This document shows positions 35,929 through 44,145 of a stretch of 64,000 bases of DNA, one piece after another; the stretch's first letter is position 1; each line of letters opens with the position of its first letter. The stretch is taken from contig CP016093.1 of the NCBI GenBank assembly GCA_001664005.1, forward strand, positions 1,185,001-1,249,000, in the 5' to 3' direction. Below the pieces are notes generated by a model. The model saw only the letters and a list, made by a program, of their open reading frames with translations, was not told where the DNA came from and made no database searches. A program made the position numbers and the translations under genes. This DNA is from Rhizobiales bacterium NRL2. GTDB lineage: Bacteria; Pseudomonadota; Alphaproteobacteria; Minwuiales; Minwuiaceae.

Positions 35929-36240
35929 GGAAGTGCGGTCATGACTTTCGTCATGCCGATCAAGGGAATGCTGCGGCGACTGAAAAACTCTACGACGCCA
36001 GGCGCCACGCATTGCCATCAGCAATCGGCGTGCCATGGCCAGTCTGCGGCCTGAAACAGGCGGTTCCCCTGAAATTGCGGCCCAGACGGTCAGCGCGTGA
36101 TGTCCCAATGCGGGGCGAATGGACTTGCCGCCGCCTTCCAACTAGCATCCCGCTACGGCGAAATGTGCCGAAAGGATACAATCGGTTCCGGCGGGGCAAA
36201 GGGGATGGCGCCGTCCGCCGCCGAGGCAGATGGAGCAGCC
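35929..36240. other. 312-nt intergenic stretch before the Nudix gene
   Basis: No supported gene here. It contains a small perfect palindrome (CATGAC at 35940-35945, GTCATG at 35950-35955, TTTC loop). An open frame from 36097 is in phase with the Nudix gene, but its first 48 residues are unlike the family. Nothing else recognisable was seen. Confidence 0.4.
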
Positions 36241-36789
36241 ATGAGACACCTACCGGGCGGGGAGAACTTCAGTCAGCAGGTGCCCGCCGGCGACGACCGG
36301 GAGCGCATGGTCTGCGACGAGTGCGGCTGGGTGCATTACGTCAATCCGAAGATCGTCGTCGGCGCAGTCTGCCGCCACGGCGACAAGGTGCTGCTCTGCC
36401 GCCGGGCCATCGAGCCGCGCCGGGGCTTCTGGACCATCCCGGCCGGCTTCATGGAGGAGCGCGAGACCTCGGCCGAGGGCGCCGCGCGGGAGGCCTGGGA
36501 GGAGGCCGGCGTGGAACTGCGCATGGGGCCGCTGCTGGCGGTCTACAACATTCCACGGATTTCCCAGGTGCAGCTCATCTACAAGGCCGAGCTGGCCGCG
36601 CCCGGTTTCGAAGCGGGCCCGGAATCCCTCGAGGTCGCCCTGTTCGATTTCGACGAGATTCCCTGGGACGAACTCGCCTTCCCCAGCGTGCGCTGGGCGC
36701 TGGATCAGGTCCGCGAGGTCTGGGACCGCGACGACTTCGCGACATTCGGCAACCCGCCGGGCGAAACCGGCCGCATGACGCCGCCCTGA
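36241..36789 (+). CDS. Nudix hydrolase with N-terminal zinc-ribbon-like segment
   Basis: A 182-residue Nudix hydrolase. The Nudix box fits exactly (G-x5-E-x7-R-E-x2-E-E-x-G): it begins GFMEERETSAEGAAREAW and ends EEAGV. An N-terminal CDECGWVHYVNPK resembles the ribbon of NadC-like/NudC-like proteins but with only one Cys pair. It would hydrolyse a nucleoside diphosphate derivative; ADP-ribose or NADH-like substrates are plausible. ATG 36241 is preceded by a GGAG sequence. The stop lies 4 nt from the convergent DinB gene. Confidence 0.88.
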   Translation: MRHLPGGENFSQQVPAGDDRERMVCDECGWVHYVNPKIVVGAVCRHGDKVLLCRRAIEPRRGFWTIPAGFMEERETSAEGAAREAWEEAGVELRMGPLLAVYNIPRISQVQLIYKAELAAPGFEAGPESLEVALFDFDEIPWDELAFPSVRWALDQVREVWDRDDFATFGNPPGETGRMTPP

Positions 36790-36793
36790 GCGG

Positions 36794-37288
36794 TCAGCCC
36801 TGCCGCTCGAAATAGACGAGATCCATCGAAGGCGGCTCGAAACCCAGATGCCCGATGATGGCGTGCGCCTGGCCCCGGTGGTGGGTCTGGTGGTTGAAGA
36901 CGTGGCCGAGAATCAGATCGAGCGGATTGGCGAACGTATCGCCGGCCATGTTGCGGTAGCTGAAATCGCGTTCGAAGTCCTCCGGCGAGAGCCGTCCGGT
37001 CCAGGCCAGAAGCCGTTCGTCCTCGGTCTCGCGGGCGTCCCGCAGCGCGCCGAAGTCGTCGAACAGCACCGCGTCCAGCCGCGCCGGGGCTTCGCCTTCG
37101 CCCGTCAGCCGCTTCAGCCAGATGCGGTCGGCCACCAGCAAATGGTTCAGCGTGCCGTGAACGGAGCCGAAGAAGGCGCCCACGTCGCGGCGGTAGGCCT
37201 CGTCGGGGATCTTCGCCGCCGCGTCGTAGACCAGACCGTTGGCCCAACGGTTGTAGCGGGCCATGCGCTGGAAATAGGCCGGAAACAT
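36794..37288 (-). CDS. DinB family protein
   Basis: A 164-residue four-helix-bundle protein of the DinB/YfiT superfamily. The metal-binding histidines are recognisable in GTLNHLLVADRIWLKRL and in GHVFNHQTHHRGQAHAI. Opening residues YFQRMARYNRWANGLVYD are typical. Members are metal-dependent thiol transferases or stress proteins; the reaction here is unknown. ATG 37288 follows GGGGAGGG, so the longer frame to 37480 is not used. Confidence 0.87.
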   Translation of the reverse strand: MFPAYFQRMARYNRWANGLVYDAAAKIPDEAYRRDVGAFFGSVHGTLNHLLVADRIWLKRLTGEGEAPARLDAVLFDDFGALRDARETEDERLLAWTGRLSPEDFERDFSYRNMAGDTFANPLDLILGHVFNHQTHHRGQAHAIIGHLGFEPPSMDLVYFERQG

Positions 37289-37397
37289 CAAACCCTCCCC
37301 TGCCCGCCGATCGGCGGTTTCATCGCCGTTCGAAACCCGGTACACATCGAAATCGCGCCCGCGTACCGGGTGCGAGGCAACCCGAAGGAGTCTGCGA

Positions 37398-37931
37398 ATG
37401 CGTCGACTGATGCTGGCGCTTGTAACCGTACTATCTATCGCGACGACGACCAATGGCGAGGCGGCGGATTTGGAAAACACACTCTATATCGACCTTGAAC
37501 ATGGCCGCGTGGTCATCGAGATGCTGCCCGGCGTGGCGCCGAAGCACGTGGAGCGGATCAAGGAACTGGCCCGAGAGGGGTTCTATGACGGCGTGGTCTT
37601 CCATCGCGTCATTCCCGGATTCATGGCGCAGACCGGCGATCCCACCGGCACCGGCCGCGGCGGTTCAAAGAAACCCGACCTGCCGGCCGAGTTCTCGAAT
37701 ACGCCCTTCGAACGCGGCACTGTCGGCATGGCCCGGTCCCAGAACCCGAATTCGGCCAACAGTCAGTTCTTCATCATGTTCGACCAGGGTTCGTTCCTGA
37801 ACGGCCAGTACACCGTGTGGGGCCAGGTGACCGAAGGCATGGAGCATGTCGACGCGATCGCCACGGGCGAGCCGCCGCGCAATCCCGACAAGATGGTGAC
37901 CGTGCAGGTGGCGGCCGACGCAAAGGACTGA
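37398..37931 (+). CDS. Exported cyclophilin-type peptidyl-prolyl isomerase
   Basis: A 177-residue periplasmic cyclophilin. A signal peptide (MRRLMLALVTVLSIATTTNG) precedes the domain. Active-site elements are GVVFHRVIPGFMAQTGDPTG with the catalytic Arg, and NSANSQFFIMFDQGSFLNGQ. It accelerates proline isomerisation in exported proteins. Its stop is 6 nt from the start of the methyltransferase gene, suggesting a two-gene or longer unit. Confidence 0.92.
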   Translation: MRRLMLALVTVLSIATTTNGEAADLENTLYIDLEHGRVVIEMLPGVAPKHVERIKELAREGFYDGVVFHRVIPGFMAQTGDPTGTGRGGSKKPDLPAEFSNTPFERGTVGMARSQNPNSANSQFFIMFDQGSFLNGQYTVWGQVTEGMEHVDAIATGEPPRNPDKMVTVQVAADAKD

Positions 37932-37937
37932 CCATCG

Positions 37938-38822
37938 TTGAACTACTACCTGGCGGCCACGGTGCTTCGCGCCTTTTCGCTCAACGGCGCCACCAAGGCG
38001 CTGTACCGCTGGCTCGGCAACCGGAAGACCGAGCGCAAGCTGTCGATGGAGCGGGCCGGCTGGGTACTCGACCGGATCGCCGAGGCGGAACTGCCGGAGC
38101 GTCCGGTCTTTCTGGAGCTCGGCACGGGCTGGATGCACGCCTACAGCGTCTTTCCCGCGCTGATCCATGAGGCCGAGGTTCACTGCTTCGACGTCTGGGA
38201 CAACCGGGCCTTCGCAGCGTTCCGGGCGGCGTTGCCCCAGGTCCGCCAGGGGCTCGCGGGCCTCGATCTGACGCCGGCGCAGCGGGAGCGGGCCGAAGCG
38301 CGGCTGGCCGGGCTCGAGCGCGCGGAGAGCTTCGACGACGTCTACGCCGTCCTCGACATGCACTACGCCATCGATCATGACGGCGTTCTGCCTTATCCGG
38401 ACGGCCGCTTCGACATGGTCTATTCGGTCGACGTGCTCGAACATGTCGTCGCCGAGGGCTTCCGGCGCGCCGCCGAGGACTGGTTCCGGGTGCTGAAGCC
38501 GGGCGGGCGCATGGCGGCCCAGGTCGGGCTGGACGATCACCTCGCGCACTACGATCCCTCACGCTCGAAGAAGCATTATCTGCGACATTCGAAGGCCGCG
38601 TTCAGCCGCTGGCTGGAGAACGACGTGCAGTACATCAACCGCATTCCGGCCGGCGAGATGATCGCGATGCTGGAAGGCGTCGGCTTCCGCACGCTGGCGG
38701 CCGAGCGCTGGAGCGTCGAGGATCCGGACCGGCTGCCGGTGCACGGGGACTATGCGGGTCAGCCGCCCGAGGATATCGCGGCCTGGCGGCTGCTGCTGAC
38801 CATGGAGAAGCCGGCAGCCTGA
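37938..38822 (+). CDS. Class I SAM-dependent methyltransferase
   Basis: A 294-residue methyltransferase-like protein with a TTG start. Motif I is FLELGTGWMHAYSVFPAL, which departs from the common GxGxG form. A later block (DMVYSVDVLEHVVAEGFRRA) and LKPGGRMAAQVGLDDHLAHY match motifs II-III of the Methyltransf_11 type. The substrate is unknown. The SDR gene starts 23 nt downstream. Confidence 0.75.
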   Translation: MNYYLAATVLRAFSLNGATKALYRWLGNRKTERKLSMERAGWVLDRIAEAELPERPVFLELGTGWMHAYSVFPALIHEAEVHCFDVWDNRAFAAFRAALPQVRQGLAGLDLTPAQRERAEARLAGLERAESFDDVYAVLDMHYAIDHDGVLPYPDGRFDMVYSVDVLEHVVAEGFRRAAEDWFRVLKPGGRMAAQVGLDDHLAHYDPSRSKKHYLRHSKAAFSRWLENDVQYINRIPAGEMIAMLEGVGFRTLAAERWSVEDPDRLPVHGDYAGQPPEDIAAWRLLLTMEKPAA

Positions 38823-38845
38823 CCGGCACGGAGCGGGAGGGGTTC

Positions 38846-39586
38846 ATGAACGCGATCGATCTGAAGGGCAGACGAGCCATCGTGACCGGCGGGGCGCAAG
38901 GCATCGGCCGCGCGATCGCCGAGCGTTTCATCGCCTCAGGCGCGGCGGTGTCGATCTGGGACCGCGACGAAGCCCTGGCCGCGGAGACCGCCACGGCGAT
39001 CGGGGCGACACCCGCGGTGGTCGACGTCACCGACCACGCGGCCATCGATGGCGCTCTGGCCGACACGATGGCGGCGCTGGGCGGCCTCGACATTCTGGTC
39101 TGCAATGCCGGAATAGCCGGCGCCAACCGGAAGGTCTGGGATTACACCCCCGAGGAATGGCGCCAGATCATCGAGATCAACCTGATCGGCGTCTATCTGT
39201 GCTGCCGCGCCGTGGCGCCGAAGCTGATCGAGAACGGCTATGGCCGGATCGTCAACATCGCCTCGGTCGCGGGCAAGGAGGGCAATCCCAACGCCTCGGC
39301 CTATTCGGCGTCGAAGGCCGGGGTCATCGCGCTGACCAAGTCGCTGGGCAAGGAACTGGCCGACCGCAACGTGATGGTCAACTGCGTCACCCCGGCCGCG
39401 GCGCGGACGGCGATCTTCGAGCAGATGAGCCAGGAGCACATCGACTTCATGCTCTCCAAGATCCCCATGGCCCGTTTCGTCGAGCCTTCCGAGATCGCGG
39501 CGCTGGTGACCTGGCTCGCGTCCGAGGACTGCAGCTTCACCACCGGTCAGGCGATCGACATCTCCGGGGGTCGCGCGACCTACTAG
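38846..39586 (+). CDS. SDR family oxidoreductase
   Basis: Classical short-chain dehydrogenase, 246 residues. Cofactor motif TGGAQGIG, then NAG in LVCNAGIAG, catalytic Ser in IASVAG, and the Y-x3-K in YSASK. The Asp in SIWDRDE after strand 2 suggests NAD(H). The C terminus has the FabG-like TGQAIDISGGRATY. The substrate is not clear; 3-oxoacyl or secondary alcohol compounds are candidates. Likely last gene of the cyclophilin-methyltransferase-SDR unit. Confidence 0.9.
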   Translation: MNAIDLKGRRAIVTGGAQGIGRAIAERFIASGAAVSIWDRDEALAAETATAIGATPAVVDVTDHAAIDGALADTMAALGGLDILVCNAGIAGANRKVWDYTPEEWRQIIEINLIGVYLCCRAVAPKLIENGYGRIVNIASVAGKEGNPNASAYSASKAGVIALTKSLGKELADRNVMVNCVTPAAARTAIFEQMSQEHIDFMLSKIPMARFVEPSEIAALVTWLASEDCSFTTGQAIDISGGRATY

Positions 39587-39596
39587 ACTGAACCCG

Positions 39597-39664
39597 CCCC
39601 GGGACTCGATCCCGGGGCCCATCACTTTACCGCTGCCTCACTGGACCCGCGATCAAGTCACGGG
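39597..39664. repeat. Pair of REP-like palindromes
   Basis: Two palindromes lie in the gap between an SDR gene and the convergent isomerase gene. The first is perfect (CCCCGGGA at 39597-39604, TCCCGGGG at 39610-39617, loop CTCGA). The second has one mismatch (CCCGCGA at 39646-39652, TCACGGG at 39658-39664, loop TCAAG). The GACCCGCGATCAAGTC core resembles short intergenic palindromic repeats widespread in alphaproteobacterial genomes. Confidence 0.65.
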
Positions 39665-39683
39665 ACCTGCAGGTGGTGGCGAT

Positions 39684-40286
39684 TCAACCTCCCCCGGAAT
39701 TGCGCCGCAGCTCGTCCTCGACGAAGTCCATGCGGTCCTTGCCCCAGAACAGTTCGTCGCCGATCAGGAAGGAGGGCGCGCCGAAAACGCCGCGCTCCAG
39801 GCCTTCCTCCGTTTCCGCGATCAACAACTCGCGGACGGCGGGGCTTTCCACCTCGGCTTCGAACGCTTCGGGATCGACGCCCAGCCTCTCGGCAAGGCGG
39901 CCGAGGCCGGCGATCTCCGCAATCGAATGGTCGTTGCGCTCCCAGTAGGCCTCCAGCACGGCGGTAATGAATTCGTGCTCCAGCCCGCGGCCACGCATGG
40001 CGAGGGCGCCGCGCAGCGCGCGGCTGGTCTTGATCGGAAACACGTCGGGGAAACGGAAGGCGAGGCCGTATTTTGCCGTCCAGCGCTCGAGGTCGCGCTT
40101 GCGGTTGGCGATCTTCGCCGGCGGCTCGTCCATCAGGACATAGTCATGGTGGCGGAAGACGTGACCGAGATTGAAGGCGCGCGGGACGACCGCCGCGCCA
40201 TGGCGCGCCGCGATCGGCGGCAGCAGCTTCCACGCGAAATAGGTGTTGGTGCTGCCGGGATCCCAGAAGAACTCGATCGCGGTCAT
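39684..40286 (-). CDS. 2-hydroxychromene-2-carboxylate isomerase-like (DsbA/GST-kappa family)
   Basis: A 200-residue thioredoxin-fold protein of the HCCA isomerase group. The N-terminal FFWDPGSTNTYFAWKLLPP carries the conserved aromatic and Ser positions of GST-kappa enzymes, and the C-terminal GVFGAPSFLIGDELFWGKDR is diagnostic. Naphthalene catabolism is the textbook role, but lone copies like this are often of unknown substrate. It starts 31 nt after the glutaredoxin-MauE gene, same strand. ATG 40286 was preferred to ATG 40295. Confidence 0.85.
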   Translation of the reverse strand: MTAIEFFWDPGSTNTYFAWKLLPPIAARHGAAVVPRAFNLGHVFRHHDYVLMDEPPAKIANRKRDLERWTAKYGLAFRFPDVFPIKTSRALRGALAMRGRGLEHEFITAVLEAYWERNDHSIAEIAGLGRLAERLGVDPEAFEAEVESPAVRELLIAETEEGLERGVFGAPSFLIGDELFWGKDRMDFVEDELRRNSGGG

Positions 40287-40317
40287 GGCCGCCACCGGCG
40301 AGCGGGGCCGCGGCGGT

Positions 40318-41109
40318 TCACTGCAGCACGTACATTTTCAACGGCATCCATATCCCCATGACAGTCATCATCAGGTTCTCGGTCAAGGAGATCGCGCCGA
40401 GCGGTACGTTGGAACTGCCGCCGACGCAGGCGCATTTCAGTTCGCGCTTGTCGACATAGACGGCCTTGAAGACCGACACCGATCCGACCAGGCCGATGAA
40501 CAGCGCCACCGGCGCGGCGAGCCAGATCAGCGCGCCCGCCAGCATCAGGATGCCGGCGAAGGCTTCGGCATAGGGATAGATGTAGCCATAGCGCACCCAG
40601 CGCCGGGCCAGCAGGTCGTAGTTCAGGAACATGGTCGAGAAGCCCTCGACATCGTCGAGCTTCTGCAGGGCGAGCAGACTCATCGCGGTCGCGATGAACC
40701 ATTCCAGTGTCCGGATGGCGAGAAGGTCCGCGCCGGTGGCGATTCGCACGGCCATGGCGATCAGGAAGGCCATGATGAACAAGGCGATCACCGGCCGGTA
40801 GGTCGTGTCGTCCTGCTCCTCCGGGGGATCGTCCTTGCCCAGCCAGACCCTCAGCTCGTCATAGCCGCCGACGCGCTCGCCGCCGATGAATATCTGCGGC
40901 GTGGTGTCGACGCCGTGCTTCTCCTGGAAACGGTCGGTTTCGTCGCGGGTTTCCAGCCAGTGGTCGTCGACCTGGTAGCCCTCGCGCTCCAGCAGATCCC
41001 TGGCCTTCAGGCCGAAGGGGCAGAGGTGGTCGGGCATGACCATGCGATGAAGCTCGGCGACCTGGCCGTCCTCCGCGTCCGCCTTCGCGGTTCGCTGATC
41101 GTCTGCCAT
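40318..41109 (-). CDS. Glutaredoxin-MauE/DoxX fusion membrane protein
   Basis: A 263-residue fusion. Residues about 17-90 form a glutaredoxin domain with the active site HLCPFGLKARDLL (a monothiol CPFG) and a conserved TPQIFIGGERVGGYDEL. The C-terminal part (about residues 105-263) has five or so helices of the MauE/DoxX type, with ASCII-like hallmarks KAVYVDKRELKCACVGG and SNVPLGAISLTENLMM. MauE proteins help form disulfides in methylamine dehydrogenase, so this protein may couple thiol chemistry across the membrane. It probably shares an mRNA with the downstream isomerase. Confidence 0.85.
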   Translation of the reverse strand: MADDQRTAKADAEDGQVAELHRMVMPDHLCPFGLKARDLLEREGYQVDDHWLETRDETDRFQEKHGVDTTPQIFIGGERVGGYDELRVWLGKDDPPEEQDDTTYRPVIALFIMAFLIAMAVRIATGADLLAIRTLEWFIATAMSLLALQKLDDVEGFSTMFLNYDLLARRWVRYGYIYPYAEAFAGILMLAGALIWLAAPVALFIGLVGSVSVFKAVYVDKRELKCACVGGSSNVPLGAISLTENLMMTVMGIWMPLKMYVLQ

Positions 41110-41139
41110 TTCTGTGCTCCCGCAACGTTACCGTTGTTC

Positions 41140-41174
41140 GTGCTCCCCCTCTTGAAGAAGGGGTTGAGGGGCAC
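41140..41174. repeat. Palindromic intergenic element
   Basis: GTGCTCCCC starting at 41140 pairs with GGGGCAC ending at 41174 around the centre CTTGAAGAAGGGG, leaving one bulged T. The sequence resembles the CCCTCCCC...GGGGAGGG type of palindrome seen at 51339-51363. Confidence 0.5.
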
Positions 41175-41219
41175 ATGGCGGTTTCGCGCGCCGCTTCAAG
41201 CGCGGCGCACGGGTTTGCC

Positions 41220-41990
41220 TCAGCCGGATTCGGGGCGTTTGGCCTTGAAGCGCCGCATGCCGGACAGCCAGCGGTCGACATCGAGGGCCTTGCGCTTCAT
41301 GTACTCGCGCACCTGCTCGTGGGGCAGGATGAGGAACTCTTCCTTGTCCATCGTCTCGATCACGCAGTCGGCGAGCTGCTCGGGCTCGATCATGCCGTCG
41401 ACCGAAGCCACCGAGACGTTGCGGCCCGAGGTCATGGCGGTCCGCACCGCCTGCGGCGCCAGCACCGAGACATGGACGCCCCGGTCGCCATAGTTGATCG
41501 AGAGCCATTCGGCGAAGGACACCGCGGCATGCTTGGTCACCGAATAGGTGGCGGAGTTGACGTGGGTCAGCAGGCCGGCGGCGGAGGCGGTGTTGATCAG
41601 ATAGCCCTCGCCGCGGGCAGCCATCTTCTCGGCCACCGCGCGCGCGGCATAGACATGGGCCATGACGTGGATGTCCCAGTTCTGCTGCCAGTCGGCGTCG
41701 GAGCTCTCCTCGCCGCCCATGCGGGCGATGCCGGCATTGGAGACGAAGACGTCGATATGGCCGTATTCATCCTCGGCCGCCTTCACCAGCCGCTTGATGT
41801 CCTCTTCCTTCGATACGTCGGTGACGACCGCGAGTCCGTTCACGCTGGCGGCGACCTGCTCTAGCTTGTCGGCCTGCATGTCCGCGACGACCACGCCCTT
41901 GGCGCCTTCTTCGTGAAAGCGCTCCGCCAGCGCCTTGCCGATACCGGATGCGCCGCCCGTGATGACGCAGACCTTGCCCTTGACCCGCAT
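41220..41990 (-). CDS. SDR family oxidoreductase
   Basis: Short-chain dehydrogenase, 256 residues. Cofactor motif TGGASGIG, NAG in VFVSNAGIAR, Ser in LINTASAAG and Y-x3-K in YSVTK. The Asp in VVVADMQADK suggests NAD(H). The C-terminal tail (EQVREYMKRKALDVDRWLSG) after the Rossmann fold is typical of a subgroup with a substrate-binding helix. ATG 41990 gives the normal N terminus (RVKGKVCVITGG). It is transcribed ahead of the glutaredoxin-MauE gene, separated by 110 nt with a palindrome. Confidence 0.9.
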   Translation of the reverse strand: MRVKGKVCVITGGASGIGKALAERFHEEGAKGVVVADMQADKLEQVAASVNGLAVVTDVSKEEDIKRLVKAAEDEYGHIDVFVSNAGIARMGGEESSDADWQQNWDIHVMAHVYAARAVAEKMAARGEGYLINTASAAGLLTHVNSATYSVTKHAAVSFAEWLSINYGDRGVHVSVLAPQAVRTAMTSGRNVSVASVDGMIEPEQLADCVIETMDKEEFLILPHEQVREYMKRKALDVDRWLSGMRRFKAKRPESG

Positions 41991-42183
41991 GGATGATCCT
42001 CTCGATGGTTGTTTCGTGCCGTTGGGTTCTGAATAACAGCCGCGCAATCCGGCGAGAAGTCTTGACCTCTGCAACCTAGCCCCCCTTTATTCGGGGCACA
42101 GGCGCACCACTTGAAAAAGCGCAAGGGGATCGTCGCGCCGGGGGGCGGCGCCGTCCAATTCCAACGAGAACGGGAGATCCGAC

Positions 42184-42777
42184 ATGGCATTTCAACTTCC
42201 TGACCTGCCCTATGCCAAGGACGCGCTGGAGCCGCACTACTCGGCCAACACGCTCGACTTTCATCACGGCAAGCACCACAACGCCTATGTGACCAAGGCC
42301 AACGAACTGGTCCAGGGCACGCCGCTGGACAACGCCTCGGTCGAGGAAGCCATCATGGAAGCCCACAAGCAGGGCAATCAGGGGCTGTTCAACCAGGTCG
42401 CCCAGATCTGGAACCACACCTTCTTCTGGAACGGCATGGCGCCCGGCGGCGGCGGCGAGGCCAAGGGGGATATCGCCGACGCGATCAAGGCCGAGTTCGG
42501 TTCGACCGAAGAGATGGCTGCCAAGTTCAAGGCCTCGGCGGCCGGCAATTTCGGCTCCGGCTGGACCTGGCTGGTGCTCGACGGCGGCAAGCTGAAGATC
42601 CACAACACGTCCAACGCCGGCACCCCGATGACCGACGGCCTGACGCCGGTGCTGACCGTCGACGTCTGGGAGCACGCCTATTATCTGGACTACCAGAACC
42701 GCCGGCCCGACTACGTGCAGGCGTTCTTCGACCATCTGGTCAACTGGGACTTCGTCAACGCCAACATGAAGGGCTGA
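42184..42777 (+). CDS. sodB: Superoxide dismutase (Fe/Mn)
   Basis: Fe/Mn superoxide dismutase, 197 residues, full length. The four metal ligands are seen in HHGKHHNAYV (His), WNHTFFWNGM (His), and VDVWEHAYYLDYQNRR (Asp and His). The Gln in the second sphere and the AAGNFGSGWTWL block fit an iron-type enzyme, but cambialism cannot be excluded. It has an AGATCCGACATGG start context with AACGGGAG upstream and a strong terminator after it. Confidence 0.95.
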   Translation: MAFQLPDLPYAKDALEPHYSANTLDFHHGKHHNAYVTKANELVQGTPLDNASVEEAIMEAHKQGNQGLFNQVAQIWNHTFFWNGMAPGGGGEAKGDIADAIKAEFGSTEEMAAKFKASAAGNFGSGWTWLVLDGGKLKIHNTSNAGTPMTDGLTPVLTVDVWEHAYYLDYQNRRPDYVQAFFDHLVNWDFVNANMKG

Positions 42778-42822
42778 AGCTGCGGGCGGGACGACCCGCC
42801 CCCGTGCAGCCGATGACCGACA

Positions 42823-42851
42823 GGGCCCGGACCGCCGTCCGGGCCCTTTTT
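42823..42851 (+). terminator. Rho-independent terminator after sodB
   Basis: A perfect 10-bp stem (GGGCCCGGAC at 42823-42832, GTCCGGGCCC at 42837-42846) with a CGCC loop and five T residues directly after it. It lies 45 nt after the sodB stop. Confidence 0.95.
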
Positions 42852-42952
42852 CGTCTCACCGCCTCATGTCACAGCCCGGACACACCACATGCGTTCGGAA
42901 TCATGCTATCCATTCACCCGTTGCGGTCATTGCCGGGGGTCGGGGAAACGGT

Positions 42953-43064
42953 TTCCGGACGACATGGTTCTCCCGCCGCCGGAGGGGCCTAACACCCTCC
43001 ATGGCCGGGAGGCAGCAACAGCGAAAGGCCGTTCCCGTCGGCGCGGGGGCGGCCTTTCCTTTTT
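42953..43064 (+). ncRNA. ffs: Probable signal recognition particle (4.5S-like) RNA
   Basis: The block GGTTCTCCCGC at 42966-42976 is identical to the 5' arm motif of E. coli 4.5S RNA. It can pair with CGGGGG further downstream (about 43044-43049), and CGCCG pairs with the following GGCG part, giving a roughly 100-nt rod as in small bacterial SRP RNA. The apex has the layout expected of domain IV: a 3-bp stem GCC/GGC (43004-43013) closed by a tetraloop, with the conserved AGCA at 43014-43017. The tetraloop is GGGA, not GGAA, and the opposite strand reads CATG, not CAGG. A terminator overlaps the 3' end. The 5' end is approximate. Confidence 0.7.
43024..43064 (+). terminator. Terminator of the SRP RNA gene
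   Basis: An 8-bp stem (AAAGGCCG at 43024-43031, CGGCCTTT at 43050-43057) is followed by CC and a run of five T. The sequence faces the convergent aldolase gene, whose stop is 40 nt further on. Confidence 0.85.
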
Positions 43065-43103
43065 CTGGTGCCGTTGCTGGCGGTAGGGTTCCCGCGGCCG
43101 GTC

Positions 43104-44123
43104 TCAGGCCGCCTTTTCCAGTTCCGCGTGCCATTCACCGCGGGCGGCGGCCCAGTTCATCCGGGCGCGGTGCAGATAGGCGCGCTGTCCGGCGGCGACG
43201 TTCTCCGGCTTGCCGCTCCAGGCCTTCAGCGCCGACTGCTGCAGCGCGCGGCCATAGGAGAAGCTGAGCTTCCACGGAAGGTCGCCCAGGCGGTTCATGG
43301 CGTCGAGGTGCGCGGTCGCCTCTTCCTCGGTCTGGCCGCCCGACAGGAAGACGATGCCGGGCACCGCGGCCGGCACGCAGCGCTTCAGGGTCTGGATGGT
43401 CGCGTAGGCGACTTCCTGCACGCCGGCGCGGTTCGCCGCGTCCTGGCCCGAAATCACCATGTTGGGTTTCAGCAACATCCCCTCCAGGGCCACGCGCTGG
43501 GCATGGAGCTCCGCGAACACCGCCTCCAGCGTATCCTCGGTCACCTTCTGGCAGCGGGCCAGGTCGTGGCCGCCGTCCATCAGCACCTCGGGCTCGACGA
43601 TCGGCACGATGCCCGCTTCCTGGGAGAGCGCGGCGTAGCGCGCCAGGGCATGGGCATTGGCGGCGATGCAGTAGTCGCTCGGCAGATCGTCGGTGATCTT
43701 GATGACCGCGCGCCACTTGGCGAACTCGGCGCCCAGCTTGCGGTACTCCTCGAAGCGTTCGCGCAGCCCGTCCAGGCCTTCGGTCACGGTCTCTCCGGGC
43801 GCGAAAGGCAGGGGCTTGGCGCCCTTGTCCACCTTGATGCCCGGCGCGACGTCGGCGTTGCGGATTAGGTCGACCAGCGGCGTGCCGTCGGCCGCTTTCT
43901 GGCGCAGGGTCTCATCGTACAGGATGATGCCGCCGGTGTACTTGCCGTGGTCTTCGGCGCGGAACAGCATCTCGCGGTAGTCGCGGCGGTTTTCCTCGGT
44001 GTTCTCGACGCCGATCTGGTCGAAGCGCTTCTTGATGGTGCCGGTGGATTCGTCGGCCGCCAGGACTCCCCGACCGTCGGCGACGATCTTCATGGCAACG
44101 GCATTCAGGTCGCGATCGGACAT
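43104..44123 (-). CDS. Fructose-bisphosphate aldolase, class I
   Basis: Schiff-base aldolase that interconverts fructose 1,6-bisphosphate and two triose phosphates, 339 residues. Class I features are VADGRGVLAADESTGTIKKR, the reactive Lys in GMLLKPNMVISG and the C-terminal phosphate loop VFLSGGQTEEEATAHL and LSFSYGRALQQSALKAW. ATG 44123 gives the expected N terminus. It is the last gene of the minus-strand operon tkt-gap-pgk-fba, 22 nt after pgk. Confidence 0.94.
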   Translation of the reverse strand: MSDRDLNAVAMKIVADGRGVLAADESTGTIKKRFDQIGVENTEENRRDYREMLFRAEDHGKYTGGIILYDETLRQKAADGTPLVDLIRNADVAPGIKVDKGAKPLPFAPGETVTEGLDGLRERFEEYRKLGAEFAKWRAVIKITDDLPSDYCIAANAHALARYAALSQEAGIVPIVEPEVLMDGGHDLARCQKVTEDTLEAVFAELHAQRVALEGMLLKPNMVISGQDAANRAGVQEVAYATIQTLKRCVPAAVPGIVFLSGGQTEEEATAHLDAMNRLGDLPWKLSFSYGRALQQSALKAWSGKPENVAAGQRAYLHRARMNWAAARGEWHAELEKAA

Positions 44124-44145
44124 CTTCTCTCTTGCTCCCGCTCGG

